This document shows, piece after piece, positions 40,149-48,967 of a stretch of 64,000 nt of DNA; position 1 is the first letter of the stretch, and each line of letters begins with the position of its first letter. Made by a program: the position numbers and the translations under genes. The DNA is from Alloalcanivorax marinus (GTDB taxonomy: Bacteria; Pseudomonadota; Gammaproteobacteria; Pseudomonadales; Alcanivoracaceae), in NCBI RefSeq assembly GCF_016785095.1, contig NZ_JAEKJB010000008.1:124001-188000 (forward strand), read 5' to 3'. Below the pieces are notes generated by a model that was given only the letters and a program-made list of their open reading frames with translations, searched no databases and was not told the DNA's origin.

Positions 40149-41072
40149 TTATCCGTCACCAACAGTGGCGGAAACGACCTGACGCCGCACCCGCCGGTCG
40201 CCGAACAGGTAAAATCCCAGCGCCGCCACGATCACCGCCGCGCCGGCCAGAACCCGTGGCCCGAGCTGCTCATCGTTAAGCAACGCGCCCAGCGACAGCG
40301 CCAGCACCGGCGTGATCAGCGTCACCAGGGCCACCGTGGCCGCCGGCAGCCGGGTCAGTACCAGGAAATAACAATAAAAGCCCACCAGGGAACCGAATAC
40401 CGCCAGATAGATGATCGCACCCAGACCGCGCACGTCCCCGCTCCACGCCACGCCCTGGCCGGTGGCCAGCAACGCCGCGCCATACAACGGCAACGACAAC
40501 AACAGCCCGCCCACGGTCTGCTGCATGGGCGCGAGACCGGCCCCCACGCGCTGCACCACGATGCCGGACAACGCGAACAGCGTGACCGCCGAGAGAATCC
40601 ACAGCATGCCACGGCCACGCCGGTCCACCACCTCGACGCCACCCCACAGCGTCCCCAGGCTGTCGCCAAATACCAGTGCCAGCCCGGCCAACCCCAGCAG
40701 ACAGGCCCCCCAGTGCCAGCCGTTGAACCGCTGCCCGCCGGGCAGCCACTGCATCATCACCCCGGAAATCAAAGGCGCCATGCCGAACACCACGGAAATC
40801 AGCCCGGAGGGCAAATCCCGGGCCGCCATATAGCTGCAGCCCATGGCACCGAAAATGCCCGGCAAGGCGGCACCGTAGCTGGTCAGGGCGCGCCGGTGCA
40901 GCGGCAGCCCCTGCCCGCGCGCCAACAACCAGAGCAAGCCCAGCGCCGCCGCCAGCGCCATGCGCGAACCGGCGGCGGCGAACGCCGGCAACGCCTCACC
41001 GCTCCATTTAATACCCAGGGGCGTGGTCGCCCACACGGCGATCACGATCAAATAGGCAGCCAGGGTGTTCAT
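40149..41072 (-). CDS. EamA/DMT-superfamily transporter
   Basis: 307 aa with ten predicted membrane helices in two EamA repeats; the second includes the typical LTRLPAATVALVTLITPVLALSLG-like segment before a conserved end-of-repeat E. Substrates of such carriers are usually small metabolites, here unknown. It is divergent from cca. An intrinsic-terminator-like hairpin lies 68 bases upstream of its start on the same strand (41140-41164). Confidence 0.88.
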   Translation of the reverse strand: MNTLAAYLIVIAVWATTPLGIKWSGEALPAFAAAGSRMALAAALGLLWLLARGQGLPLHRRALTSYGAALPGIFGAMGCSYMAARDLPSGLISVVFGMAPLISGVMMQWLPGGQRFNGWHWGACLLGLAGLALVFGDSLGTLWGGVEVVDRRGRGMLWILSAVTLFALSGIVVQRVGAGLAPMQQTVGGLLLSLPLYGAALLATGQGVAWSGDVRGLGAIIYLAVFGSLVGFYCYFLVLTRLPAATVALVTLITPVLALSLGALLNDEQLGPRVLAGAAVIVAALGFYLFGDRRVRRQVVSATVGDG

Positions 41073-41139
41073 GGCATTCCTTCACAAAAAAAGGGGCGGG
41101 GTTGTCCCAGGCCGGGCACCCGGGGAAAATGCGTCGGTC

Positions 41140-41164
41140 AAAAAAAACGCGGCTCAACCGCGTT
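41140..41164 (-). terminator. Minus-strand intrinsic terminator-like hairpin upstream of the EamA gene
   Basis: Read on the minus strand, AACGCGG pairs with CCGCGTT around a five-base loop and is followed by a T8 run (41147-41140). It lies upstream, not downstream, of the nearest minus-strand gene. It could be a leader attenuator or end an unannotated small transcript. Confidence 0.6.
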
Positions 41165-41222
41165 GGCTTGCGAATAAAAACAGACGTGCGACCATTCTGC
41201 GTTAAAGGGTTGGTGACAACAA

Positions 41223-42464
41223 ATGGATATCTATCTTGTAGGCGGCGCGGTTCGAGACGAACTGCTCGGCCTTCCGGTCAAGGAACGAGACTGGGTGGTG
41301 GTGGGCGCCACCCCGCAACAACTCATCGATCAGGGCTTTCGCCCGGTCGGCAAGGATTTTCCCGTTTTTCTGCATCCGCAGACCGGCGAGGAATACGCGC
41401 TGGCGCGCACCGAACGCAAAAGCGGCCACGGCCACGGCGGCTTCACCTTTCACGCTGATCCGTCCATCTCCCTGGAACAGGACCTGATCCGCCGCGATCT
41501 GACCATTAACGCCATGGCGCGCACCGCCGACGGCGAGGTCATCGACCCCTTCAACGGCCGCCACGATCTCAAAGCCCGGATATTGCGCCATGTCTCCCCG
41601 GCCTTCGCCGAGGACCCGTTACGCGTGCTGCGTGTGGCCCGCTTCGCCGCCCGCTACCGCTGGCTGGGGTTCCGGGTGGCGGAGGAAACCGAGGAACTGA
41701 TGGGCGACATCGTGCTCAGCGACGAGCTCAGGCATCTGCCCGCCGAAAGGGTCTGGAAGGAAACCAGCCGCGCGCTCATGGAACGCTCTCCCCAGGTGTT
41801 CCTGCAAACCCTGCACGACTGCGGCGCCCTGGGTGAATTGTTCCCGGAGCTGGCCAACCTGGACGGCGTGCCGCAATGCCCGGACCACCACCCCACCGTG
41901 GACGTGCTCACCCATCAATACCGCTGTCTGGCCCAGGCCGCCCGTCAGAAGCTGCCCTTGACGTGCCGCTTCGCCCTGCTCTGTCATGATCTTGGCAAGG
42001 CGGAAACACCGCCGGACGGCTGGCCCGAACACCGTGGCCACGAACGGCGCAGCGAAGTGCTGGCACGGGAGTTCGCGGAGCGACTCAAGGTGCCCAGGGA
42101 AATGGCCGACGCCGGTGTCACCATGGCCCGCTGGCAACGGCGCGCGCATCGCGTTTTCAATCTGCGCGCGGTGGACATCTGGGAGCTGCTTCACAGTCTG
42201 GACGTGCTTCGCCGCCCCCGGCGGCTGAAGTTTTTCCTGAGCGCCTGCGAGGCCGACGCGCGCACCTGCGCCGCCGACCCCAAGGCCCCCTTCCCGCAGG
42301 GCGAATTTCTCAATGGCGCGGCCGAGGCGGTACGCCAGGTGGACGCCACCGCCCTGCGCGAAGCCGGCCTGGCCGGCCCCGCCCTGGGCCGCGCCCTGGA
42401 AGAAAAACGCATCAAGGCCATCCGGGAATACAAACGGGAGTTCACCCAGCAATGGCGCCAATAG
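41223..42464 (+). CDS. cca: CCA-adding tRNA nucleotidyltransferase (multifunctional, HD domain)
   Basis: 413 aa. The class II polymerase head has VGGAVRDELLG, KERDWVVVG and LIRRDLTINAMA; the flexible neck region includes EDPLRVLRVARFAARY. A C-terminal HD phosphohydrolase domain (RFALLCHDLGKAETP) makes it the multifunctional gammaproteobacterial type. It adds or repairs tRNA CCA ends. The upstream sequence has little Shine-Dalgarno character. It overlaps the following SDR gene by 13 bases. Confidence 0.96.
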   Translation: MDIYLVGGAVRDELLGLPVKERDWVVVGATPQQLIDQGFRPVGKDFPVFLHPQTGEEYALARTERKSGHGHGGFTFHADPSISLEQDLIRRDLTINAMARTADGEVIDPFNGRHDLKARILRHVSPAFAEDPLRVLRVARFAARYRWLGFRVAEETEELMGDIVLSDELRHLPAERVWKETSRALMERSPQVFLQTLHDCGALGELFPELANLDGVPQCPDHHPTVDVLTHQYRCLAQAARQKLPLTCRFALLCHDLGKAETPPDGWPEHRGHERRSEVLAREFAERLKVPREMADAGVTMARWQRRAHRVFNLRAVDIWELLHSLDVLRRPRRLKFFLSACEADARTCAADPKAPFPQGEFLNGAAEAVRQVDATALREAGLAGPALGRALEEKRIKAIREYKREFTQQWRQ

Positions 42465-43189
42465 CCCTGGTCACCGGCGGAGCTCGCCGCATCGGCGCGC
42501 GCATCGCGCACACCCTCCACGAACGCGGTTGCCGGGTACTGATTCATTACCGGCACAGTGAAGCGGACGCCATGGCACTGGCCGATCGCCTCAACGGCCT
42601 GCGCCCGGACAGCGCCGCCACCTTGCGCGCCGACCTGAACGACCCGGACGCGGTACGCGACCTGGCGGCACGCGCCCTTGACCATTTCGGCGGCATGGAC
42701 CTGCTGGTCAACAACGCGTCCAGTTTCTATCCCACGCCGCTGGCGGATGCCGGCGACGACGACTGGGACGCACTCATGCACAGCAACCTGCGCGCGCCCT
42801 TCCTGCTCAGCCAGGGGCTCGCCGAGGCCCTGACCCGCGACGGTGGCGGCGCCATCGTCAACATCATCGATGTCTACGCGGAAAAGCCCCTGGCGGCCCA
42901 CCCTCTCTACTGCATGGCCAAGGCCGGCCTGGCGATGATGACCAAAAGCCTGGCCCGGGAGCTTGGCCCGGCGGTACGCGTCAACGGCGTCTCCCCCGGC
43001 CCCATTCTGTGGCCGGAGCAAGGCGGCGAGGATCAGGCCGCCATTCTTGGCGCCACCGCGCTGAAGCGCGCCGGCGACCCGGATGACATCGCCAGCACCG
43101 TGGCCTGGCTGGCCCTCGACGCGCCCTATGTGACCGGCCAGATCCTGGCCGTGGACGGCGGCCGCTCGCTCACCCTGGCCGGCGCCTGA
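42452..43189 (+). CDS. Pteridine reductase-like short-chain dehydrogenase (FolM-like)
   Basis: 245 aa SDR. The NADP-binding TGGARRIGARIA with its Arg residues, LLVNNASSFYPTPL, catalytic Asp in NIIDVYAE and YCMAKAGLAMM (YxxxK) match pteridine reductases, which use Asp-Tyr-Lys in place of Ser-Tyr-Lys. A dihydromonapterin/dihydrobiopterin reductase role fits the nearby folK and folB. It is translationally linked to cca by a 13-base overlap. Confidence 0.9.
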   Translation: MAPIALVTGGARRIGARIAHTLHERGCRVLIHYRHSEADAMALADRLNGLRPDSAATLRADLNDPDAVRDLAARALDHFGGMDLLVNNASSFYPTPLADAGDDDWDALMHSNLRAPFLLSQGLAEALTRDGGGAIVNIIDVYAEKPLAAHPLYCMAKAGLAMMTKSLARELGPAVRVNGVSPGPILWPEQGGEDQAAILGATALKRAGDPDDIASTVAWLALDAPYVTGQILAVDGGRSLTLAGA

Positions 43190-43302
43190 GCCGGCGCCGC
43201 GGGACAAACCGCACAACCTCCCGGGACACCGGTGAAAGCCACCCCCCGCCTCCCCCTGGCAGACTCAAGCATCACAATAACGACACCTCAGGGGGAACCT
43301 CC

Positions 43303-44247
43303 ATGCCTTCAACGCTGCTGCGCCGGGCACTGCCCGTGCTTGCTCTTTCACTGGCCGCCTGTGGCGGTGACCACGATCATCGTCGCGGCGAAGCATCACC
43401 GCCAGCCACCACCCCCACCGCCCTGACCATCGACGAACACAACGGCGATGGTCTGTTGGGCGAAGTGATGTTCATCACCACGCTGATGACATTGAACGTG
43501 ACCTACGACCTGAATCTCCACACCTTCGCGCTGCCGGTAACCTCCTGCGAAAATGACGGCACGCTGCGGCGGGATCGGCAGGCCGGTGGCGACCAGCGGA
43601 TCACCGCCATCGAATACCGCGATTGCCTGACCTCCCTGGGCCCCGACACCACCCTGACGCTGGATGGCGAACTGGCCATCGACTATGAGGACGACACCCC
43701 GGGCTCCCCCTTCCGCATCCAGGCATCCGGGTTTACCTCCCACCTGCGCGAAACACGACAAGGCACCCTGTATGGCAACCGAACCCGTCTCGACGGCGCG
43801 CTGCGAATGACGCCGGATCCGGTCACCGGCCTGCCCTTCGCCAGTATCAGCGACGCCGACCTGACACTGGACTTCGACTACCTGGAAGACGACATCGCCC
43901 TCAACCATTGGCGGTGGCGGTTACAGGACTTCGCGATACCTTTCTCCGTGAACCCGATGACCGGCGGCATGGGCATGGGCGCCAGCGGACGGCTGACCCT
44001 GTTCGGCGACGGACAGGCCCGGGGATTCGTGGACGTGTACACCGACGCCCCGCTTTCCACCTCCATGGCGGCCTGCCCGGACTCCGGCGACCTCACCGTG
44101 ACCGGCGCCGACGGCGGCTACATCCGTCTGACCATTCCTAACGCCAATGAAGCGGTGCTGACCACCAATGGCGACGGCGACCTGATCAACTGCGGTCAAC
44201 TGCTTGATCTCACCGATCCGATGAACGTGCTGGTAATCGCCCACTGA
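43303..44247 (+). CDS. Uncharacterised lipoprotein, first of three tandem paralogues
   Basis: 314 aa. The lipobox LSLAACGG gives lipid Cys20, so it is probably a membrane-anchored periplasmic protein. I do not recognise the family. The mature chain is beta-rich in appearance with alternating Thr/Asp/Gly and has two Cys pairs, Cys82/Cys108 and Cys258/Cys297. The C-terminal block ACPDSGDLTVTGADGGYIRL recurs in the next two genes with the same Cys spacing. GGGGGGAA precedes the ATG. An untransferred GC composition and a typical RBS argue for a resident gene. Nothing indicates an enzyme active site. Confidence 0.88.
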   Translation: MPSTLLRRALPVLALSLAACGGDHDHRRGEASPPATTPTALTIDEHNGDGLLGEVMFITTLMTLNVTYDLNLHTFALPVTSCENDGTLRRDRQAGGDQRITAIEYRDCLTSLGPDTTLTLDGELAIDYEDDTPGSPFRIQASGFTSHLRETRQGTLYGNRTRLDGALRMTPDPVTGLPFASISDADLTLDFDYLEDDIALNHWRWRLQDFAIPFSVNPMTGGMGMGASGRLTLFGDGQARGFVDVYTDAPLSTSMAACPDSGDLTVTGADGGYIRLTIPNANEAVLTTNGDGDLINCGQLLDLTDPMNVLVIAH

Positions 44248-44366
44248 ATCCCGCCACGCCGGAAAAATTCATTTCCTTTTTGCTCATCATGCGGATAGTC
44301 TCCCAAAAAATTTTATTGCAAATTTTCCATTATTTTTAAGAAAAAATTGCCGGGGGACATCCGAAA
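44248..44366 (+). promoter_or_regulatory. AT-rich gap between first and second lipoprotein genes
   Basis: These 119 bases are strikingly AT-rich (44290-44350) in a GC-rich setting. TTGCAA near 44316 may be a -35 element with an A/T-rich -10 after it. It probably holds a promoter for the second gene; a Shine-Dalgarno GGGGGA lies before 44367. Confidence 0.4.
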
Positions 44367-45233
44367 ATGAGACTTTATTCTTACGCTTCACGCCGGGCGA
44401 CACCGTTATGCATGGTCGCTACTTTCTCTGCCTGCCTGCTTCTTGCCGCCTGTGAAGAAGACAGCTACCACGCACCGGAATCGACGGTGTCCGAAGACAG
44501 CGCGCCCACCGCGCTCGACCAATCCACGGCCAGTTATTTCGCTGCGCCGAAGATCATTAACTACGGCCCGGCGCTGGCCAATAACGCGATCCCCGGACCC
44601 TGCTTCAGCAGTGGTGACGTCCAGGTGGAAACCGACGCCGAAAACCGCGTATCACGGATCACCTACAACGCCTGCAGCGAGGATTTCGGGCCCGGTTTCT
44701 CATCTCTGACCGACGGTGTGGTGACGTTTGAATATGACGCGGGCGGCACTCTGACAGGCCTGATCATGGACGACTTCTCCGAGGAAACCGTGCTCGGCGA
44801 TGATAACCAGCAGGTCAGATTCGACGGCACCATGGAGTTCCCGAACGGCCCGTCCTCACCGCCCAGCTATACGGCCAACGGCGACTACCGGTTCATCCGC
44901 GAGTTCCCTTCCGACAATCAGAACGTGGCGATGAGCTTCAAGGATTTCGTGGTTGAAAGCTCGGTAAGTGGCACCGACATCATCCAGATCATGAGCGGCC
45001 GCCTTTCCCTACCGGACGGTGACACCTATCTGACCGTCGACACCGGCGACACTGGGCTGCGTCGCCCCTCCGGCTCCTCCTGCGCGACCGCCGGCACCCT
45101 CACCCTGACCGCCGAGGACGGCAGCTACACCAGCGTCACCTTCAACGGCGAGGACCACATCGTGGTGTCGGTGAACGGCGTGGCGCAACCGGAACGCACC
45201 TGCGACGAATACCTGGCATTCATCGAAGACTGA
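44367..45233 (+). CDS. Uncharacterised lipoprotein, second of three tandem paralogues
   Basis: 288 aa. Lipobox LLLAACEE gives lipid Cys29. The mature part has Cys79/Cys103 (PCFSSGDVQVETDAENRV and ITYNACSED) and Cys239/Cys279 in the C-terminal domain (SCATAGTLTLTAEDGSY, then VVSVNGVAQPERTCDEYL). These repeat the Cys pattern of its two neighbours. No homology to a named family was recognised. Weak overall identity but conserved layout suggests ancient duplication. An AT-rich promoter-like gap precedes it. Confidence 0.88.
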   Translation: MRLYSYASRRATPLCMVATFSACLLLAACEEDSYHAPESTVSEDSAPTALDQSTASYFAAPKIINYGPALANNAIPGPCFSSGDVQVETDAENRVSRITYNACSEDFGPGFSSLTDGVVTFEYDAGGTLTGLIMDDFSEETVLGDDNQQVRFDGTMEFPNGPSSPPSYTANGDYRFIREFPSDNQNVAMSFKDFVVESSVSGTDIIQIMSGRLSLPDGDTYLTVDTGDTGLRRPSGSSCATAGTLTLTAEDGSYTSVTFNGEDHIVVSVNGVAQPERTCDEYLAFIED

Positions 45234-45257
45234 TCCACTAACCGGGCTCGGATCCGA

Positions 45258-45278
45258 CCGCCCGATGGAAACGGGCGG
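45258..45278 (+). terminator. Hairpin between second and third lipoprotein genes
   Basis: CCGCCCG pairs with CGGGCGG around a seven-base A-rich loop, 25 bases after the second lipoprotein's stop. A G/C-rich, not T-rich, tail follows, so it may attenuate or protect mRNA rather than terminate. Confidence 0.45.
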
Positions 45279-45313
45279 CGGGCCGGGCCCGTTCTCTCCA
45301 TTGGGGGCTAAAA

Positions 45314-46243
45314 ATGTTCACTCGAAAACATCCGGCCGTGGCGGCCTTGCTCGCCACGGGAGCGCTGCTGTGCGCCTGTAATGAATCCTCCTCGAGCAGC
45401 GCGGAGGAACCAGGGTCGGAGACGCCCAATTCCCTGGTGCTCAGCGACGAGAACGCCGCCGAGGCGTTACGACTGGCGCTGGATACACCCCGCGTTCTGC
45501 CCGATGCACTTTTGTATCTGGTCATGTACGCGGGCATGGGCGCGAGCCAGGAAACCTGCCTGAACGATCCCGAGGGCACCGTGGATGGCGCCATGACCGG
45601 CAACCGCCCCGACCAGGCGCGGTTCGACAACTGCGCCGTCGAGCAATACTACGGCGAGACCACCTGGGCGGATGGCCACGTCCGGTTCGCGTTCGAGAAC
45701 GAACAGGATGTATCGCCGTTCACCATGACCATGGAAGATTACGCGCTACATACCCTTCGCCCCGACCCGTATTGGGAAGAGACACTTCAAGCGGACGGCG
45801 CCGTGCATATCTCACCGTCGAGCTACGGCATGGCGATCGCCAGTATCCGTGATTTCAACGGCAGCCTGGAGTTCACGTCCCGGCAAGGTAGCAGCCAGAA
45901 TCCGTGGCAAGTCGATTCGAGCTGGACGTTCAACGGGTTCGGCCTTGAGATCGAAGAGGGCGGCCGCGGGCCCGAATCGCTGACCATGGAAGGGCAACTG
46001 AGTTTTAGCAGCCCGCTTCAGGGCAGCGTCACCCTGACCACCCATGTGCCGCTCTACCATTCACACGATGAAATGATCGAGTGCCCAGATCGTGGAGATC
46101 TGACCATGGAAGGCGACGAAGGTACCTCGTTGAACCTGTCCATCATCGACAACGAGACCCTCCAGGTGACCGTGAATGGTGTCACCGACACCTATGATTG
46201 CGAGGGTTTTCTGGAGTGGTCCCAGGGCAACTTCATTTTCTAG
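45314..46243 (+). CDS. Uncharacterised lipoprotein, third of three tandem paralogues
   Basis: 309 aa. Lipobox LLCAC gives lipid Cys22, followed by a Ser/Glu-rich linker. Cys82/Cys107 and Cys257/Cys296 match the positions of the two upstream paralogues. The C-terminal ECPDRGDLTMEGDEGTSLNL and VTVNGVTDTYDCEGFL align with them. GGGGG lies before the ATG. It is convergent with folK, whose stop is four bases away. Function unknown; secreted, membrane-anchored and disulfide-bonded by inference. Confidence 0.88.
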   Translation: MFTRKHPAVAALLATGALLCACNESSSSSAEEPGSETPNSLVLSDENAAEALRLALDTPRVLPDALLYLVMYAGMGASQETCLNDPEGTVDGAMTGNRPDQARFDNCAVEQYYGETTWADGHVRFAFENEQDVSPFTMTMEDYALHTLRPDPYWEETLQADGAVHISPSSYGMAIASIRDFNGSLEFTSRQGSSQNPWQVDSSWTFNGFGLEIEEGGRGPESLTMEGQLSFSSPLQGSVTLTTHVPLYHSHDEMIECPDRGDLTMEGDEGTSLNLSIIDNETLQVTVNGVTDTYDCEGFLEWSQGNFIF

Positions 46244-46246
46244 CAA

Positions 46247-46738
46247 TCAGGGCCAGAGAAAAGGCACCTGCCACAGGCGCTGTTCGGGGAAGCGGTATTC
46301 GTCGAGCAGCGCCGCGTAGCCGCGCTTGAGCACCGGGTGCTCGGCGGAGGGAGCGAGATCGGCGAGCGGGCGCAGCACGAAGGCGTGCTTGAGGATCTCG
46401 CCCCGGGGCAGTTTGACGCCTTCCACCTCGCCGGTAAGGTCGCCATAGGTAAGGATATCGATGTCCAGGGTGCGGCTGGAGAATTTCTTTTCGCCGCGCA
46501 CCCGGCCGTGGGCCCGTTCAATGTCGCGCAGCCGGTTGGCCAGTTCGCCCACCGGCAGGTCGGTATCCAGGGCCGCCACCAGGTTGTAGAAGGCGTCGCC
46601 ACTGAAGCCCACCGCTTCGCTTTCGTACACCGGGCTGAGATCGAGGTCACCGAACTCCGCGGCCAGCCGGTCCAGGCCGGAGCGGATATTGTGGTCGCGG
46701 TCGATATTGGAGCCGAGGCTTAAATACACCCTTGCCAT
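46247..46738 (-). CDS. folK: 2-amino-4-hydroxy-6-hydroxymethyldihydropteridine pyrophosphokinase
   Basis: 163 aa. It activates the pterin precursor of folate by pyrophosphate transfer from ATP. LSLGSNIDRDHNIRSGL, YNLVAALDTDL and SSRTLDIDILTYGD (metal-binding Asp pair) are typical. It overlaps the folB stop by one base (TGATG). The C-terminal third departs from E. coli FolK, as in the pseudomonad copy next to folB. The convergent neighbour is the third lipoprotein gene. Confidence 0.92.
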   Translation of the reverse strand: MARVYLSLGSNIDRDHNIRSGLDRLAAEFGDLDLSPVYESEAVGFSGDAFYNLVAALDTDLPVGELANRLRDIERAHGRVRGEKKFSSRTLDIDILTYGDLTGEVEGVKLPRGEILKHAFVLRPLADLAPSAEHPVLKRGYAALLDEYRFPEQRLWQVPFLWP

Positions 46739-47094
46739 CAGGCACGCTCCCCGCGCTCGATGATCACGCCCACGTCCCGGGAACCGCGCAGGGCACCGGG
46801 CTTGCTCAAGCGAAGCTTGAGCCAGGACACGCCGAACTCCTCCAGCACCAGTTGCGCCACCCGCTCCGCCAGGGTCTCCACCAGCTGGAAGTCGCTCTCC
46901 TCGATGTATTGGATGATGCGCTTGCCGATGGCCTTGTAGTTCAAGGCATCATCGATGTGATCGCTGGCGGCGGCGCGGCGGATGTCCGCCGCCATTTCCA
47001 GATCCAGGCTCACGGTCTGTCGGATACGGCGCTCCCAGTCGTAGATGCCGATCACCGTGTCCACCTTGAGGTCGCTGATATAGACGATGTCCAT
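46738..47094 (-). CDS. folB: Dihydroneopterin aldolase
   Basis: 118 aa. It cleaves (or epimerises) dihydroneopterin in folate synthesis. The N-terminal VYISDLKVDTVIGIYDWERR holds the catalytic Glu/Tyr and FQLVETLAERVAQLVL the family helix; the end has RLSKPGALRGSRDVGVIIER. The start at 47094 gives the usual length. It is divergent from plsY across 47 bases. Confidence 0.95.
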   Translation of the reverse strand: MDIVYISDLKVDTVIGIYDWERRIRQTVSLDLEMAADIRRAAASDHIDDALNYKAIGKRIIQYIEESDFQLVETLAERVAQLVLEEFGVSWLKLRLSKPGALRGSRDVGVIIERGERA

Positions 47095-47141
47095 GCTGGT
47101 CCTTGATAATGCCGACGATTCTGAGAACGGGATTATAGCCG

Positions 47142-47756
47142 GTGGACACCTTAGCATTACAGGAAAGTGGAGTCTGGCTGCTGCCTTTGTGCGCGGCCGC
47201 CTACCTGCTGGGATCGATTTCCAGCGCCATTCTGGTGTGCCGGCTGTTCGGCTACCCGGACCCGCGCACCGAGGGCTCCAGTAACCCGGGCGCCACCAAT
47301 GTGCTGCGCATCGGCGGCAAACCCGCCGCCGCCCTCACCCTGCTGGGCGACGTGCTCAAGGGCACCCTCCCGGTGGCGCTGGCCTACGGCCTGGGCATGA
47401 ACGCCTTCGCCGCCGCCCTGGTCGGCTTCTGCGCCTTCCTGGGTCATCTGTTCCCGGTGTTCTTCCAGTTCCGTGGCGGCAAGGGCGTGGCCACCGCCTT
47501 CGGGCTGCTGTTCCCACTGCACTGGCCCAGCGGCCTGGTGGCCGGCACGGTCTGGCTGCTGGTGTTCGCGCTGACGCGGATTTCCTCGGTGGCGTCGCTG
47601 AGCGCCTTCGTGGCCGCGCCCATCAGCCTGTGGTTCTGGCTGCCGGCGGCGTTCTGGCCGATGGTGGCGCTCACCGCCATCATGATCTTCCGCCACCGCA
47701 CCAATCTGGCCAAGCTGCTCAGCGGCGAGGAACTGGGGTTTCGCGGTAAGCGGTAG
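47142..47756 (+). CDS. plsY: Glycerol-3-phosphate acyltransferase PlsY
   Basis: 204 aa polytopic inner-membrane enzyme that uses acyl-phosphate to make lysophosphatidic acid. Motifs are LLGSISSAILVCRLFG, DPRTEGSSNPGATNVLR, LLGDVLKG, GHLFPVFFQFRGGKGVAT, the classic PlsY signatures. It starts at GTG (47142). The gene is convergent with tsaD, with a REP-like element between. Confidence 0.95.
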   Translation: MDTLALQESGVWLLPLCAAAYLLGSISSAILVCRLFGYPDPRTEGSSNPGATNVLRIGGKPAAALTLLGDVLKGTLPVALAYGLGMNAFAAALVGFCAFLGHLFPVFFQFRGGKGVATAFGLLFPLHWPSGLVAGTVWLLVFALTRISSVASLSAFVAAPISLWFWLPAAFWPMVALTAIMIFRHRTNLAKLLSGEELGFRGKR

Positions 47757-47762
47757 CGGCTG

Positions 47763-47833
47763 ATCGCGACTGAAGTCGCTCCTACAACGGACCTTGTAGG
47801 AGCGACTGGGCGGCACTCCGCTTCAGTCGCGAT
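47763..47833. repeat. REP-like inverted repeat with a 14-base insertion
   Basis: The left arm 47763-47787 starts ATCGCGACTGAAGTCGCTCC. The right arm is split into 47794-47807 and 47822-47833 by the extra GGGCGGCACTCCGC. The variant GACTGAAGTC core keeps base-pairing by compensatory change relative to the other copies. It lies between convergent plsY and tsaD. Confidence 0.9.
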
Positions 47834-47845
47834 GAAAGCCCGCGA

Positions 47846-48895
47846 TCAGGCGCTCAGCGGGGCCAGCTCCGCCAGCGGCCAGCGCGGGCGTACGGCGATG
47901 GGCAGGCCGCTGTGCTCCCCGGCGGCCAACCGCAGGGCTCCGGCGTAGGCGATCATGGCGCCATTGTCGGTGCAGTAGGCCAGCCCCGGGTAGAACACCC
48001 GCACGCCCCGTTTGGCCATGGCCGCGTCCAGCTTTTCCCGCAACGAACGGTTGGCGCTGACGCCACCGGCCACCACCAGCCGCTCGCCGCCGGTCTGCTC
48101 CATGGCCCGCCGGCACTTGATCACCAGGGTATCCACCGCCGCGTCCTGGAACGCCAGGGCGATGTCCGCCCGGTCCTGGTCGGACAGGGCGTCGGCGCCA
48201 CCCAGATCATTGATGGTATTAAGGGTGAAGGTCTTCAGGCCGGAGAAGCTCATGTCCAGGCCGGGGCGGTCGGTCATCGGCCGGGGAAAGCGGAACCTGC
48301 CCGCCTCGCCCTTCTCCGCCAGGGCGGCGATGCGCGGCCCGCCCGGATACCCCAGCCCCATCATCTTGGCGACCTTATCGAAGGCTTCGCCGGCGGCGTC
48401 GTCAACGGACTCGCCCAGGGGCCGATAGTCGCCCAGGGCGCGGGCTTCCAGCAGCAGGGAGTGGCCGCCGCTGACCAGCAGTGCCACGAACGGGAAATCG
48501 GGGCGCTCTTCTCCGGGCCGCGGCGCTTCCTCCAGCAACGGCGCCAGCAGGTGGCCTTCCATATGGTGCACCGGCACCGCCGGCACGCCCCAGCCGTAGG
48601 CCAGGGAGCGGCCCACGCCAGCCCCCACCAGCAGGGCCCCGGCCAGGCCCGGGCCGGCGGTGAAGGCGACACCGTCCACCTGCTCCGGCCCGCAGCCGGC
48701 CTCGCTGAGCACCTGGCGGATCAGCGGCAGCACGCGGCGCACATGATCGCGGCTGGCCAGTTCCGGCACCACGCCCCCATAGGCGGCATGCATGTCGATC
48801 TGACTGAACAGCGCCTGGCCGAGCAGGCCGCGCTCCGTGTCATAGAGGGCGACGCCGGTCTCGTCGCAGCTGGATTCGATGCCCAATACGCGCAT
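47846..48895 (-). CDS. tsaD: tRNA N6-threonylcarbamoyladenosine transferase TsaD
   Basis: 349 aa. It transfers threonylcarbamoyl to A37 of ANN-decoding tRNAs. The N-terminal [17 protein letters not shown], iron-binding HHMEGHL (His111, His115), and SGGHSLLLE and [11 protein letters not shown] nucleotide-binding motifs are all present. The start at 48895 has GGGAG upstream; a longer open frame lacks support. It is divergent from rpsU. Confidence 0.97.
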   Translation of the reverse strand: MRVLGIESSCDETGVALYDTERGLLGQALFSQIDMHAAYGGVVPELASRDHVRRVLPLIRQVLSEAGCGPEQVDGVAFTAGPGLAGALLVGAGVGRSLAYGWGVPAVPVHHMEGHLLAPLLEEAPRPGEERPDFPFVALLVSGGHSLLLEARALGDYRPLGESVDDAAGEAFDKVAKMMGLGYPGGPRIAALAEKGEAGRFRFPRPMTDRPGLDMSFSGLKTFTLNTINDLGGADALSDQDRADIALAFQDAAVDTLVIKCRRAMEQTGGERLVVAGGVSANRSLREKLDAAMAKRGVRVFYPGLAYCTDNGAMIAYAGALRLAAGEHSGLPIAVRPRWPLAELAPLSA

Positions 48896-48967
48896 TTTTG
48901 CTCCCGTTTCGCCGGCGCGGGCGCGATGCCCGACCGGGACGCGCATGATACCGCCAAGGGCCATGCT

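Noticed and set aside
39456..41177. Plus-strand 573-codon open frame across the quinone reductase and DMT genes
   Set aside because: It spans two recognisable minus-strand genes and their gap, with Gln/His/Arg-rich nonsense sequence.
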